From Tissierella_B sp964485455 (GTDB taxonomy: Bacteria; Bacillota; Clostridia; Tissierellales; Tissierellaceae), in NCBI GenBank assembly GCA_964485455.1, contig CAZAJU010000014.1, positions 1 to 31,960 on the forward strand: DNA of 31,960 nt, read 5' to 3'. The translations under genes and the position numbers were made by a program. The notes below the pieces were generated by a model. That model was not told the DNA's origin. It made no database searches and saw only the letters and a list, made by a program, of their open reading frames with translations. Below are positions 1 to 7,955 of the stretch, piece after piece. Numbering within the stretch: the stretch's first letter is position 1; the number at the start of each line of letters is the position of its first letter.

Positions 1-81
1 ATAATATACTGCCATTATTGTTCTAAGCTATCCTAAACTTTTCATTTAATTTCCTCCTTTAAAACAAAAAATCTCTTTATC

Positions 82-335
82 AGTTATAAGAAGATCATAT
101 ATCGGTCTACACATCCTTAACTATATTAGTTGGGACACATTGCATTTGCAGGTTGGCATAGGGTCATTGAGTTAATCCTCTCACCTATCCTGGATATATT
201 GGTTTTATTGAGTTTTTATATTTTTAAAAGATTCTTATGTATATGAATTTCTTATTGATGCTCTTGAATAACCAATTGAGTCCTATCACGAACATTGGAA
301 ATAATGACTTTATAAACATCTTAAAGATTTTCCAT
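82..335. repeat. Direct repeat, copy 1 (about 250 bp)
   Basis: This segment matches 9774-10026 in the same orientation, with scattered substitutions and few indels. Both copies share the run from AGTTATAAGAAG through the 3' end of a 76-codon gene (intact in copy 2). The left part is a minus-strand hairpin followed by a T-run (71-95), similar to the one after relE at 14183-14207 but more mismatched. The two copies bracket the whole phosphonate operon. Seen directly by comparing the two stretches. Confidence 0.85.
252..335 (-). pseudogene. 3' remnant of a second copy of the 76-aa gene
   Basis: Read in the frame matching the gene at 9944-10174, this stretch encodes the last residues YKVIISNVRDRTQLVIQEHQ, against YKVIISSVCNRIQLVIQEHQ in the intact copy. 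It carries an in-frame stop a few codons earlier and has no 5' part. It is therefore a broken duplicate. Other open frames across this stretch are shadows. Confidence 0.7.
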
Positions 336-340
336 TTACA

Positions 341-526
341 ATGTCTACCCTTAATAAGCACATTAGTAATGGTATTATTATAAAGAGACGCTATCAAAAC
401 ATAAGAAAATCCCACATACTAAAGGATTTTAAAATAGCTGAAGATATTTCTACAGGCTATGGGAACGATAAGACTGTTATAAATCTTTACTTAAATGCTG
501 ATTTATTGAATATTATAAATCGTTAA
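341..526 (+). CDS. Unassigned 61-codon ORF, possibly a gene remnant
   Basis: A short open frame starts at the edge of the direct repeat and encodes 61 residues ending ADLLNIINR. The second half (around DFKIAEDISTGYGNDKTV) has natural-looking protein composition. No convincing ribosome site precedes the ATG, and the first codons overlap decayed repeat DNA, so it may be the tail of a lost gene. No family recognised. The flanking DNA at 1-340 holds only the repeat and the decayed hairpin. Confidence 0.2.
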   Translation: MSTLNKHISNGIIIKRRYQNIRKSHILKDFKIAEDISTGYGNDKTVINLYLNADLLNIINR

Positions 527-554
527 ATTAAAATAGAAGACTGAGTTATATTAA

Positions 555-595
555 AATACCCTGCTTATTGATTTGAAACCATTGAGCAGGGTATT
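555..595 (-). terminator. Terminator of the small membrane protein gene
   Basis: A perfect 10-11 bp stem (ATACCCTGCT pairing with AGCAGGGTAT) encloses a 19-nt loop. On the minus strand it is followed by TTTTAATAT, and it sits about 25 bases past the stop of the gene at 620-913. It could also act on the plus strand. Confidence 0.7.
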
Positions 596-619
596 CTTTA
601 ACTTAAAATAATAAAACAC

Positions 620-913
620 TCAATCATTGATATAAAGGCTATGTGTCAGCAGAAATAGAATGGAAATAATTCCAACTATTAATGAAAATTTAATTAACGC
701 TGTCTTATCTTTTCTTATGGCAATTATACTTAGCACAAATCCTACTAACTCTATTGGCACAACAATTCCAAGAGTTATATCCCAAATATGACCAGTATCA
801 AAATCAACTATGCCTATACCCATAAGTAGGAAAAAAATCAGCAAGATTATAATATAAATCATAGTTAAGCCCACTGCCCATTTGCCTAATTTGCTTTCTG
901 GATATCTTTTCAT
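620..913 (-). CDS. Small integral membrane protein, unknown function
   Basis: This encodes a 97-residue protein starting MKRYPESKLGKWAVGLT. It has three clear hydrophobic segments: about residues 14-33, 46-66 and 75-92. A charged loop, RKDKTALIK, lies between the second and third, so both ends and loops are short. The start at 913 is preferred because AGAGGTGG precedes it at good spacing; a GTG at 922 lies inside that ribosome site. The gene stands alone, with a terminator behind it and decayed DNA on both sides. No catalytic motif is visible. Small three-helix proteins of this kind are common and unassigned in clostridia. Confidence 0.75.
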   Translation of the reverse strand: MKRYPESKLGKWAVGLTMIYIIILLIFFLLMGIGIVDFDTGHIWDITLGIVVPIELVGFVLSIIAIRKDKTALIKFSLIVGIISILFLLTHSLYIND

Positions 914-1016
914 AATCCCCACCTCTTTATATTTATACCCTTTTAGCTATTAGGATTCCCTCGATTTAACTTTAAGCATCAATGAAACTCCTTGCAGGAA
1001 TCTCAAACACCGCTGC

Positions 1017-1047
1017 AACGATGTAGGTGATATCTTAACCCCGTTAT
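1017..1047. repeat. Degenerate copy of an AACGAGG palindrome
   Basis: The run AACGATGTAGG...ACCCCGTTATAAT resembles the palindrome at 14112-14140, and the sequence on both sides is also similar (GCTGCAACG before, TTATAATCTAGATTTA after). The stem is largely decayed here. It lies in the 923-1542 gap, which holds no gene I can support. Confidence 0.4.
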
Positions 1048-1153
1048 AATCTAGATTTACTTCGACAATTGCTAAGCAATTTGAGCACTTTTCTAAAAAT
1101 ATCATTATCCTCCTAAATTATTGAATAAAAAGTAGAACTTTCCATTCAACAAA

Positions 1154-1182
1154 AGATCTCCCTATCAAATATAAGGAGATCT
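1154..1182 (-). terminator. Hairpin with T-run, minus strand
   Basis: An 8-bp stem, AGATCTCC with GGAGATCT, continues past one mismatch for about three more pairs. On the minus strand it is followed by TTTTGTTG. It is 360 bases past the DeoR gene and may end that transcript or a lost gene. A second small palindrome (GGACAG/CTGTCC at 1206-1223) lies nearby. Nothing coding was found from 923 to 1542. Confidence 0.5.
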
Positions 1183-1542
1183 TCCAATGTAATACGTGGA
1201 CGAGAGGACAGGAGTTGCTGTCCCTATTGTCCCAATTTTGCTGAAACTGTGAATTTTTTATTGAATTGATTTATTTTACTTATTCTGCATTTTCAGTATT
1301 AGCTTTTATAACAGCCTTTGGATTCTTAAATAAACTACGGAAAGTATAATGGATATCAAGGGATCTACATGCTTAAAAGAGCTGCATCTAAGCCATATAT
1401 GATTCCTTAGGTCGTTGTAATGGTTGTTTCCAATCCACCGGAGCAAAATAATAGCTTAGGGTTGCAAGGGATTTGTAGTATAATAGTGACTATAACGAGG
1501 TGCAGAAATAGCAAGTAGCCCTATCTCTTTTTTAAATTAAGC

Positions 1543-2328
1543 TTATCGAGATACTAACCATTTAGTATCTACTTCTTCTAGGATTTTATTCCATGATTTT
1601 GGAGCCTTTACATCGCTTATGATAATATCGATATCCTTAAAATCTGCTATTTTATAAAAGTTCCTAACTCCTATCTTAGAATGATCACATACTACAATTG
1701 ACTCTTTTGAGTTTTCAACAAATTTTTTAGAAAGCAAGGCCTTATCAAGATCATAACTACTAATTCCAAAGTCATCTAAAATTCCTTCTGTAGAGATAAA
1801 TGCTTTATCTACACAAAATTGATTCATTATTTGTACTGAAATAGCACCTGAGACCCTAAGATGTTTGGAATCAATCTTTCCTCCTATAAAGATAATCTCC
1901 CCTTGAAAAACTCCCTGATTTTCATAATTTATTAAAGCTGTAAGAGCTGGATACGAACTTGTAATTATCTTTAAATCTTTCTTTCCCATTAAATGTTTTA
2001 TCACTTGAAGATTAGTAGTTCCCTCGTCTATGGCAATAGTGTCATTGTCCTTTACTAAAGATGCCGCTAACTCGCCAATTCGGTTTTTTTCATTAGCATA
2101 GAGAACCATTCTATTCAAATGCTCAGGTTCTCCCATATCATAGGCAACCTTTATCGCTCCACCATAAGCCCTTTTAAGTCTCTTTTCATTTTCTAGCTCT
2201 TCTAGATATCTTCTAATAGTTTCAGAAGATACATTTAACGCTTTAGACAAATCAGTGGTTTTCACTTTGCCTTTAGCATCTAACAATTGTAAAATGTATT
2301 CTTTTCTTTCTACAGCTACTAATGACAT
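1543..2328 (-). CDS. DeoR/GlpR-family transcriptional regulator
   Basis: This encodes a 261-residue DNA-binding regulator. The N-terminal winged helix-turn-helix (residues 5-58) shows the family pattern: ERKEYILQLL, VKTTDLSKALNVSSETIRR, then LKRAYGGA. The C-terminal effector domain (from about residue 75) has the DeoR sensor fold signature IAIDEGTTNLQVIKHL and ends with VVCDHSKIG, as family members that bind phosphorylated small molecules do. The start at 2328 is preferred over an upstream GTG at 2376 because GGAGG lies 8 bases before it. It is the last gene of the phosphonate operon, 41 bases after phnW, so it probably regulates that operon. Known phn operons use other regulator classes such as GntR or LysR; the ligand here is unknown. 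Confidence 0.88.
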   Translation of the reverse strand: MSLVAVERKEYILQLLDAKGKVKTTDLSKALNVSSETIRRYLEELENEKRLKRAYGGAIKVAYDMGEPEHLNRMVLYANEKNRIGELAASLVKDNDTIAIDEGTTNLQVIKHLMGKKDLKIITSSYPALTALINYENQGVFQGEIIFIGGKIDSKHLRVSGAISVQIMNQFCVDKAFISTEGILDDFGISSYDLDKALLSKKFVENSKESIVVCDHSKIGVRNFYKIADFKDIDIIISDVKAPKSWNKILEEVDTKWLVSR

Positions 2329-2369
2329 TATATCAACCTCCAAGTGATGGGCTTCACGATTATAAACTA

Positions 2370-3491
2370 CTACCAAAACTTATTTTCTTCAATTGTTTCT
2401 ACAAGTCTAATCATATCAAGATAATTTACATCTCCAATAGTACCTATTCTAAATGTATCAATATCTGTTAATTTTCCTGGATAAATAACGAATTTTTTTG
2501 ATTTTAAAATATTATATAGCTTATTAAAATTGAAATCTTGACTATCTGGACATATGAATGATGTAATTATAGGAGATTGGTTTTTCAAATCAATTAAGGC
2601 ACTAATTCCAATCTCCTCCATTTTTGTCACTAAGGTTTTTTGACTTTTAGAATATCTCTCAAATCTTTTGGCTATTCCACCTTCTTCTTCTAATTCAAGT
2701 AAGGCTTGATAAAAAGCTCTAACTACATGTGTAGGTGAAGTAAATCTCCACTTACCATTTGATGTTTCCATTGTATCCCATTGATCATAAATATCCAAGG
2801 ACAAAGACCTAGCATTCCCTTTGCATTTCAATAATTCTTCTTTTTTAGCAATAATAAATCCAAAACCCGGTACCCCTTGAATACATTTATTAGAGCTGCT
2901 TATTAAAAAGTCTATGTTTAGCTCGTTTGTATCTATGCTTAATCCACCAAAACTACTCATAGCATCCACAATATAAATTTTATTGTACTTTTTTACGATA
3001 TCGCTTATTTTATCTATAGGATTAAGAATACCTGTAGTAGTCTCACAATGAACTACAGCTACATGCCTTATATCTGGTTCTTTTTTTAGTATGTTTTCTA
3101 CAGAATTTAAATTAATTTCCTCATTATCATTAAAATCACATGCTACAAAATCAATATCTAAATACTCAGCTATTTTAAACATTCTTCTTCCGTAAGCTCC
3201 ATTACTTAATATTAATAGCTTACCATCCTTAGGAACAACACTTCCAATGGTTGCTTCTACTGAAAAGGTTCCACTTCCCTGCATTAGTATACTAGTATAT
3301 AATTCACTATTTTTTGTAGCTAAAGCTACAAGTCTTCTTCTTATATCCTCAACTAAGTTATTGTAATCATCATCCCAAGTACACCAATCCTTAAGCATTG
3401 CAGCCCTTACTGTTTTTGTAGTTGATAATGGTCCTGGTGTAAGCAATAAATAATCATTTTCAGGTATAAAATCTATATTAACTTTTTCCAT
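2370..3491 (-). CDS. phnW: 2-aminoethylphosphonate:pyruvate transaminase
   Basis: This encodes a cytosolic class V aminotransferase of 373 residues that converts AEP and pyruvate to phosphonoacetaldehyde and alanine, using pyridoxal phosphate. Visible features are the N-terminal LLLTPGPLSTTKTVR, the cofactor aspartate in YIVDAMSSFGG (D176) and the Schiff-base lysine in SSNKCIQGVPGFGF (K202). The start at 3491 (or the adjacent ATG at 3494) is chosen because GGAGG lies 6 bases upstream; a longer frame to 3539 would overlap phnX. It directly follows phnX, the next enzyme of the pathway, which makes the assignment firm. Confidence 0.95.
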   Translation of the reverse strand: MEKVNIDFIPENDYLLLTPGPLSTTKTVRAAMLKDWCTWDDDYNNLVEDIRRRLVALATKNSELYTSILMQGSGTFSVEATIGSVVPKDGKLLILSNGAYGRRMFKIAEYLDIDFVACDFNDNEEINLNSVENILKKEPDIRHVAVVHCETTTGILNPIDKISDIVKKYNKIYIVDAMSSFGGLSIDTNELNIDFLISSSNKCIQGVPGFGFIIAKKEELLKCKGNARSLSLDIYDQWDTMETSNGKWRFTSPTHVVRAFYQALLELEEEGGIAKRFERYSKSQKTLVTKMEEIGISALIDLKNQSPIITSFICPDSQDFNFNKLYNILKSKKFVIYPGKLTDIDTFRIGTIGDVNYLDMIRLVETIEENKFW

Positions 3492-3516
3492 CATTGTCCT
3501 CCTATGATCTTGTCCT

Positions 3517-4335
3517 TTATTTTGTTGGCCTTTCTCCATTTTTCAATCTTTCATTGATTAGTTCAATAACCTCATCTAATTTTGAAATATCATCTATAGT
3601 GTAGTGGGCTCCAGCATTTATAAACTTTTCTTTTGTATTTGACATTCTTTTTTCAATTTCATTTTTATCCATTGTTGTAACTTCTTCCAGTGTAAGACCC
3701 ATCTCACTACTACCTAATAGAACTCCAACAGTCCATACCTTTGAATTTATACCTTCTTTAATATCTGCAATAGTATCCCCAACTTTTACTACCTTTGATA
3801 AATCATCTAATTCAAGATTTATTGCATTTTTCCAAATCATATATGGGTATGGTCTACCCTTAGGTACATCGGAAGAATTGACAACACTGTCAGGTTCATA
3901 CCCCTTTTTCTTAGCCTCTTTTTCAACTATTTCCATCATATTTGATGTATATCCTGTGGTAGAACCAATTTTTATGTTTTTCTCCTTTAACTTCTTAACT
4001 AAATCTAATGCTCCCGGAATAGGGTCACAATAATCCTTTAAAATCTCCATCAAATTTGGCTGAAAATCTCTAAATAGTTCATCAATGTCTTCTTCATTAG
4101 GCGTTGTCCCATATTTTTCCTTCCACAGCTTACTTACCCTATCCATTTGACATATTGCCTTTATGTGATCTCTTTTCATCATTCCCATGGGTGTACGAGC
4201 TTCTTCTATAGTTATATCTATTTCCTTTTTTTTAAATACATCAATAAAAGATGCCATAGGTGCAAAACATCCATAATCAATTATAGTTCCTGCCCAATCA
4301 AATATTACGCCTTCAATTCTTGCTTCTTTGTTCAT
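3517..4335 (-). CDS. phnX: Phosphonoacetaldehyde hydrolase (phosphonatase)
   Basis: This encodes a haloacid-dehalogenase superfamily enzyme of 272 residues that cleaves the C-P bond of phosphonoacetaldehyde to acetaldehyde and phosphate. The nucleophile aspartate is D13 in VIFDWAGTIIDYG. The diagnostic Schiff-base lysine is K54 in PMGMMKRDHI, which separates phosphonatase from other family members. STTGYT supplies motif II and KVGDTIADIKEG the metal-binding motif. Length and motif order are typical. It sits between the transporter ATPase gene and phnW, so imported AEP would be fully degraded to acetaldehyde, alanine and phosphate. Confidence 0.96.
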   Translation of the reverse strand: MNKEARIEGVIFDWAGTIIDYGCFAPMASFIDVFKKKEIDITIEEARTPMGMMKRDHIKAICQMDRVSKLWKEKYGTTPNEEDIDELFRDFQPNLMEILKDYCDPIPGALDLVKKLKEKNIKIGSTTGYTSNMMEIVEKEAKKKGYEPDSVVNSSDVPKGRPYPYMIWKNAINLELDDLSKVVKVGDTIADIKEGINSKVWTVGVLLGSSEMGLTLEEVTTMDKNEIEKRMSNTKEKFINAGAHYTIDDISKLDEVIELINERLKNGERPTK

Positions 4336-4365
4336 TTTATCAGCCCTTTCATAATAACTGGTTTT

Positions 4366-5385
4366 TTAGTTGTCCTGCAAATAGATGCATTCTTCTTTAG
4401 GTATACTAATAGTCACTATATCTCCTATATTGATTTCCTGTAATTTATGGTTAATAATATCAACGTTAATTTCCTTCTCTCCACATAGCACTTCATAACG
4501 CACAATATTCCCTATAACTAACTCATCAGTTACCTTACAATTTTTTAATATATAACTATCCTGACTTGAATCTTTATCCTTAGAAATTTTAATCACTTCT
4601 GGACGCACGGCTACGTCTTGACTCTTAATATTATTCTCAAATAACTTCTCAAAAACCCTTGTTTCAAATACATTGTAATTTCCTATGAATTTTGCCACAA
4701 AGCTAGTTTTGGGTTTTGTATATATTTCTTTAGGTGTACCATGTTGTTCAACAATGCCATCATTCATTACATAAATATCATCTGATAAAATCATAGCTTC
4801 TTCTTGATCATGTGTTACAAATACACTTGTAATATTTAATTCTCTTTGTAATTTCTTTATATACAATTGCAATTGTTTTCTAAGTTTACGGTCTAATGCA
4901 CTTAGGGGCTCATCGAAGAGCAAAATTCTCGGTTCCAATACTAATGCCCTAGCCAAAGCAACACGCTGCTTTTGGCCTCCGGACAATTGGCTTGGATAAG
5001 ATTTCTCCTTACCTGTTAAGTCCATCTTAACAATCATGTTTGTTACGCAAGTATTGATATCATCCTTTGAATACTTCTTCATCTTTAAACCAAATGCTAT
5101 ATTATCAAATACGGTCATATTTGGGAACAGTACGTAGGATTGGAACATCAATCCTATTTCACGATCTTTTGGATCCTTATTTGTAATATCTTCTCCATCA
5201 ACAATAATGGAACCACTATTTAATGCTTCTAAACCTGCAATACACCTCAACAAAGTACTTTTTCCACTACCTGATGGTCCTAATAAAGAAACTAACTTGC
5301 CTTCTTTAACTGATATATTAACTTTCTTTAATACTTGTAAATCATCAAAATGCTTTTCTGCTTCTTTTATTTCTAAATAACTCAT
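4366..5385 (-). CDS. phnT: AEP ABC transporter, ATP-binding protein
   Basis: This encodes a 339-residue ABC ATPase that powers AEP import. Walker A is GPSGSGKST (about residues 36-44), the Q-loop is in MFQSYVLFPNM (Q82), the signature is LSGGQKQR (134-141), Walker B is RILLFDEP and the switch histidine is in VFVTHDQEEA. The C-terminal 100 residues form a TOBE-like regulatory domain, as in the spermidine/iron/maltose importer group. Its start overlaps the stop of the permease gene upstream as ATGA, which implies translational coupling. Substrate is inferred from phnW and phnX in the same operon. Confidence 0.9.
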   Translation of the reverse strand: MSYLEIKEAEKHFDDLQVLKKVNISVKEGKLVSLLGPSGSGKSTLLRCIAGLEALNSGSIIVDGEDITNKDPKDREIGLMFQSYVLFPNMTVFDNIAFGLKMKKYSKDDINTCVTNMIVKMDLTGKEKSYPSQLSGGQKQRVALARALVLEPRILLFDEPLSALDRKLRKQLQLYIKKLQRELNITSVFVTHDQEEAMILSDDIYVMNDGIVEQHGTPKEIYTKPKTSFVAKFIGNYNVFETRVFEKLFENNIKSQDVAVRPEVIKISKDKDSSQDSYILKNCKVTDELVIGNIVRYEVLCGEKEINVDIINHKLQEINIGDIVTISIPKEECIYLQDN

Positions 5386-6182
5386 TTAAGGTCACCCCTT
5401 TGCATATCATTATTCAAATTTCGTTTACTTAGTTTAAGAGCAAAATAAGTTATCAACAATACAATTGAAAAGTAAGAAATTACAATAGCACTTGACAGAT
5501 GGCTAGATAACTTTGAATATTTATACAACATCATTTGTATTGTTTCATAATAACCACCCAATAACACTTGTGTTAATGCAAATTCTCCAAAGAGAACAGA
5601 AAAGGATAAAAGGGCAGATACCTTGATACCTGGCAAAATGTTGGGTACAATCACCAACCCAAATGACTGAAATCTCGAAGCACCTAACATCGTAGCTGCT
5701 TCAATCATCTGCTTCATATTTATAGTTCGCATACTATTTCTAATCCCTTGGTATATTTGTGGTAATATAAGTACAGAAAAAGCTAATATTAATAACCAAA
5801 CAGAGGGACCAGAGAAGCCCGAAAACAAGCGTAAAAATGCAATGGATAGTACAACACTTGGAATAGCATAGGGCAAAAATACTATGGCTTGTAAAAAACG
5901 CTCATATTTCGGCAAGTAAACAACTACAGCAAAGATTGCAACTAAAACTATCCCCAAATTAAGTATAATAGGCATAATTGACACAAAAACTGAGCGACCC
6001 ATGGCTAACCAAAAACGTGATTCTGTGAACAACTGGATATACCATTTGAAGGTATAACTTGGTGGTAGAACAGTTCTGTACCATTCAGTTGCTATTGAAT
6101 AAACAAACGTTACAACAAGTGGCAACAACAAATAGAAGAGTAATAGCCCCATCATGATACGTGGTGTCATCTTCTTTATCAT
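5382..6182 (-). CDS. phnV: AEP ABC transporter permease
   Basis: This encodes an inner-membrane permease of 266 residues with about six hydrophobic segments, beginning with IMMGLLLFYLLLPLVVTFVYS. The binding-protein-dependent transport motif is EAATMLGASRFQSFGLVIVP (about residues 162-181), the loop that docks on the ATPase. AAAGGAG precedes the start. It overlaps the other permease by the ATGA junction at its start and the ATPase gene by ATGA at its end. It most likely pairs with the upstream permease as a heterodimer. Which of the two is PhnU and which PhnV follows gene order only. Confidence 0.88.
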   Translation of the reverse strand: MIKKMTPRIMMGLLLFYLLLPLVVTFVYSIATEWYRTVLPPSYTFKWYIQLFTESRFWLAMGRSVFVSIMPIILNLGIVLVAIFAVVVYLPKYERFLQAIVFLPYAIPSVVLSIAFLRLFSGFSGPSVWLLILAFSVLILPQIYQGIRNSMRTINMKQMIEAATMLGASRFQSFGLVIVPNILPGIKVSALLSFSVLFGEFALTQVLLGGYYETIQMMLYKYSKLSSHLSSAIVISYFSIVLLITYFALKLSKRNLNNDMQRGDLK

Positions 6183-7033
6183 TTCTTCTCTCCTTTCATA
6201 TACTTAGCTAACTTTTCATTTAACAACATAATAGTAATCGTTGTAATCGCCAATACAACGCTTAATGCACTAGATAGTTGGGGTCTTGGAATTGTATCTC
6301 CGCTTACAAGGCTAGCAATACGTACAGACATTAGATTATAGCCACTACCCACAAGTGCATAGGCTGTACCATAAGCACCCATCCCATTTGCAAATAAAAT
6401 GCTAAAAGTTCCCACTATACTGGGCAATAAAATTGGCAATCCTATGTGCCACCAGAAATTCCATTCATTAGCACCAAGCAGACGTGAAGCTTCCTTCCAT
6501 TCTTTATGAATCCCCAAAAAAGCCGGATACATTAATAAAATTGCCATGGGAATTTGAAAATAAATATATACTAAGGTTACACCCACGGAAGAATACAAAT
6601 TAAAATCTGAAAAAATATCTAAACCTATATCATCAATCAAAAGCATAAGAAAACCTGTTGAACCCAGTAAGAGCATATAGCCAAGTGCTAATGGCACTCC
6701 TGCATAATTGGATGTCATGTTTAACAAGGTAATAATATGATTTTGTTCTCTATTAGATAATTTAATTAACCAATATACCATATTCAAAGCTATAATTATA
6801 CCGATAAAGGCAGATATAAAGGAAATTTTTAAGCTATTAATAACTGCTTGTAAATGGAATTTATTTGTTATAATTTCAACATAATTTTCAAAGGAAAATG
6901 CTCCTGCATTGTTTTGAAAACTATCAATCAATAAGCCTAGGGCAGGTACAAGCAGTAATATAGTAACTAAAACACAAAATGGAAATAATGAAATAAAAAG
7001 AAACTTTTTATTTTTTGGATCTATATTTTTCAT
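6179..7033 (-). CDS. phnU: AEP ABC transporter permease
   Basis: This encodes an inner-membrane permease of 284 residues, with hydrophobic segments starting at KFLFISLFPFCVLVTILLLV. The ATPase-docking motif is EASRLLGANEWNFWWHIGLP (about residues 181-200). It is the first of the two permeases in the operon, 9 bases after the hydrolase gene. The family is the one also used for iron, putrescine and thiamine uptake, so the AEP assignment rests on the degradation genes downstream. Confidence 0.88.
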   Translation of the reverse strand: MKNIDPKNKKFLFISLFPFCVLVTILLLVPALGLLIDSFQNNAGAFSFENYVEIITNKFHLQAVINSLKISFISAFIGIIIALNMVYWLIKLSNREQNHIITLLNMTSNYAGVPLALGYMLLLGSTGFLMLLIDDIGLDIFSDFNLYSSVGVTLVYIYFQIPMAILLMYPAFLGIHKEWKEASRLLGANEWNFWWHIGLPILLPSIVGTFSILFANGMGAYGTAYALVGSGYNLMSVRIASLVSGDTIPRPQLSSALSVVLAITTITIMLLNEKLAKYMKGEKK

Positions 7034-7042
7034 CTACTTCGC

Positions 7043-7867
7043 CTACCTTTTTTCATAACCGGGAAATTTATCTTTCAACATTTTCTCAGAACGCTCTATT
7101 CCAAGTAAATCACACAGAAGTGGCGGAATTAGTAATTGTCCTATGTTTTCCTCATAATAGCCTGGCTCAACTTCTTTGCTAATCACAAATAAAGGTACCA
7201 ATCGTTCAGAATCATGTATGCCACCATGGTAATAGTCTTTATTTACTCCATGATCTGCAGTAATTACTATATGATAACCCTCTTCTATCCATATTGGTAT
7301 AAAAAGGCTTAACTCATTGTCCACTTTATTTAAAGATGTTCTGTATTCTCTTGAGTCTAATCCGTATAAATGCCCCATATTATCAGTACTCATCGTATGA
7401 ATTAACAAAAAATGGGGGTTATATTTCTTTCGTAAATACTCTCCATCCAAAATCAAATGAGAATCAGGATAGCTATCTTCATAATAAAAACGTCCATATT
7501 GTATAGGTTTGGTAGGGTCTTCTTGATACGAATCTTCAAATCTATTATAAGGTGCACGATTATATAATTCGCTGATAAAGTAATATGCTGCTGCTGCATT
7601 TCTTAAGTTGTTCTCTTTTGTTAAATGAAACAAACTTTTTTCATGAGACAATCGCACAGTATTGTTACTAGTAATTCCATTAATACAAGCTGGTGTCCCT
7701 GTTAATAAAACTTCGTACAAAGGACGAGAATTTGTAGGCAACTCTGCCCTTACTGTATACTTGGCAGCTAATCCTTGTTCAACCAAATGATTCAAATATC
7801 CCATATTGAGACTTGCTATTTCATCATTAGCCCCATCAATAAGCACCATAATTAGTTTTTGTTCCAT
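7043..7867 (-). CDS. Alkaline-phosphatase-superfamily hydrolase
   Basis: This encodes a 274-residue cytosolic metal-dependent hydrolase; there is no signal peptide. Expected two-metal ligands are visible: D11 in VLIDGAND, D162 and H166 in STDNMGHLYG, D205 and H206 in TADHGVN, and a late histidine in the YYHGGIHDSERL stretch. The nucleophile position, by alignment with nucleotide pyrophosphatases (TFPNH), is S47 in LPTNSRPL, a serine where those enzymes have threonine. The start at 7867 follows AGAGGTGG; a GTG at 7876 lies in that site. It lies between the binding protein and permease genes. Possible roles are hydrolysis of an AEP ester or of phosphonoacetate. Family is sure, substrate is not. 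Confidence 0.8.
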   Translation of the reverse strand: MEQKLIMVLIDGANDEIASLNMGYLNHLVEQGLAAKYTVRAELPTNSRPLYEVLLTGTPACINGITSNNTVRLSHEKSLFHLTKENNLRNAAAAYYFISELYNRAPYNRFEDSYQEDPTKPIQYGRFYYEDSYPDSHLILDGEYLRKKYNPHFLLIHTMSTDNMGHLYGLDSREYRTSLNKVDNELSLFIPIWIEEGYHIVITADHGVNKDYYHGGIHDSERLVPLFVISKEVEPGYYEENIGQLLIPPLLCDLLGIERSEKMLKDKFPGYEKR

Positions 7868-7888
7868 ATATACCACCTCTTTTCAATC

Positions 7889-7915
7889 GAGAAGGGCAAA
7901 ATTAATTGCCCTCTC
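7889..7915 (-). promoter_or_regulatory. Intercistronic hairpin after phnS
   Basis: A 10-bp stem with one bulged base (GAGAAGGGCAA with TTGCCCTCTC, six-base loop AATTAA) lies 41 bases after the phnS stop. On the minus strand no T-run follows, so it is not a full terminator. Such hairpins after binding-protein genes commonly protect the upstream message and lower expression of the downstream genes. Confidence 0.6.
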
Positions 7916-7955
7916 ACATTGTATTTTCCAAATAAGGATGTCTATAATTTCATGT

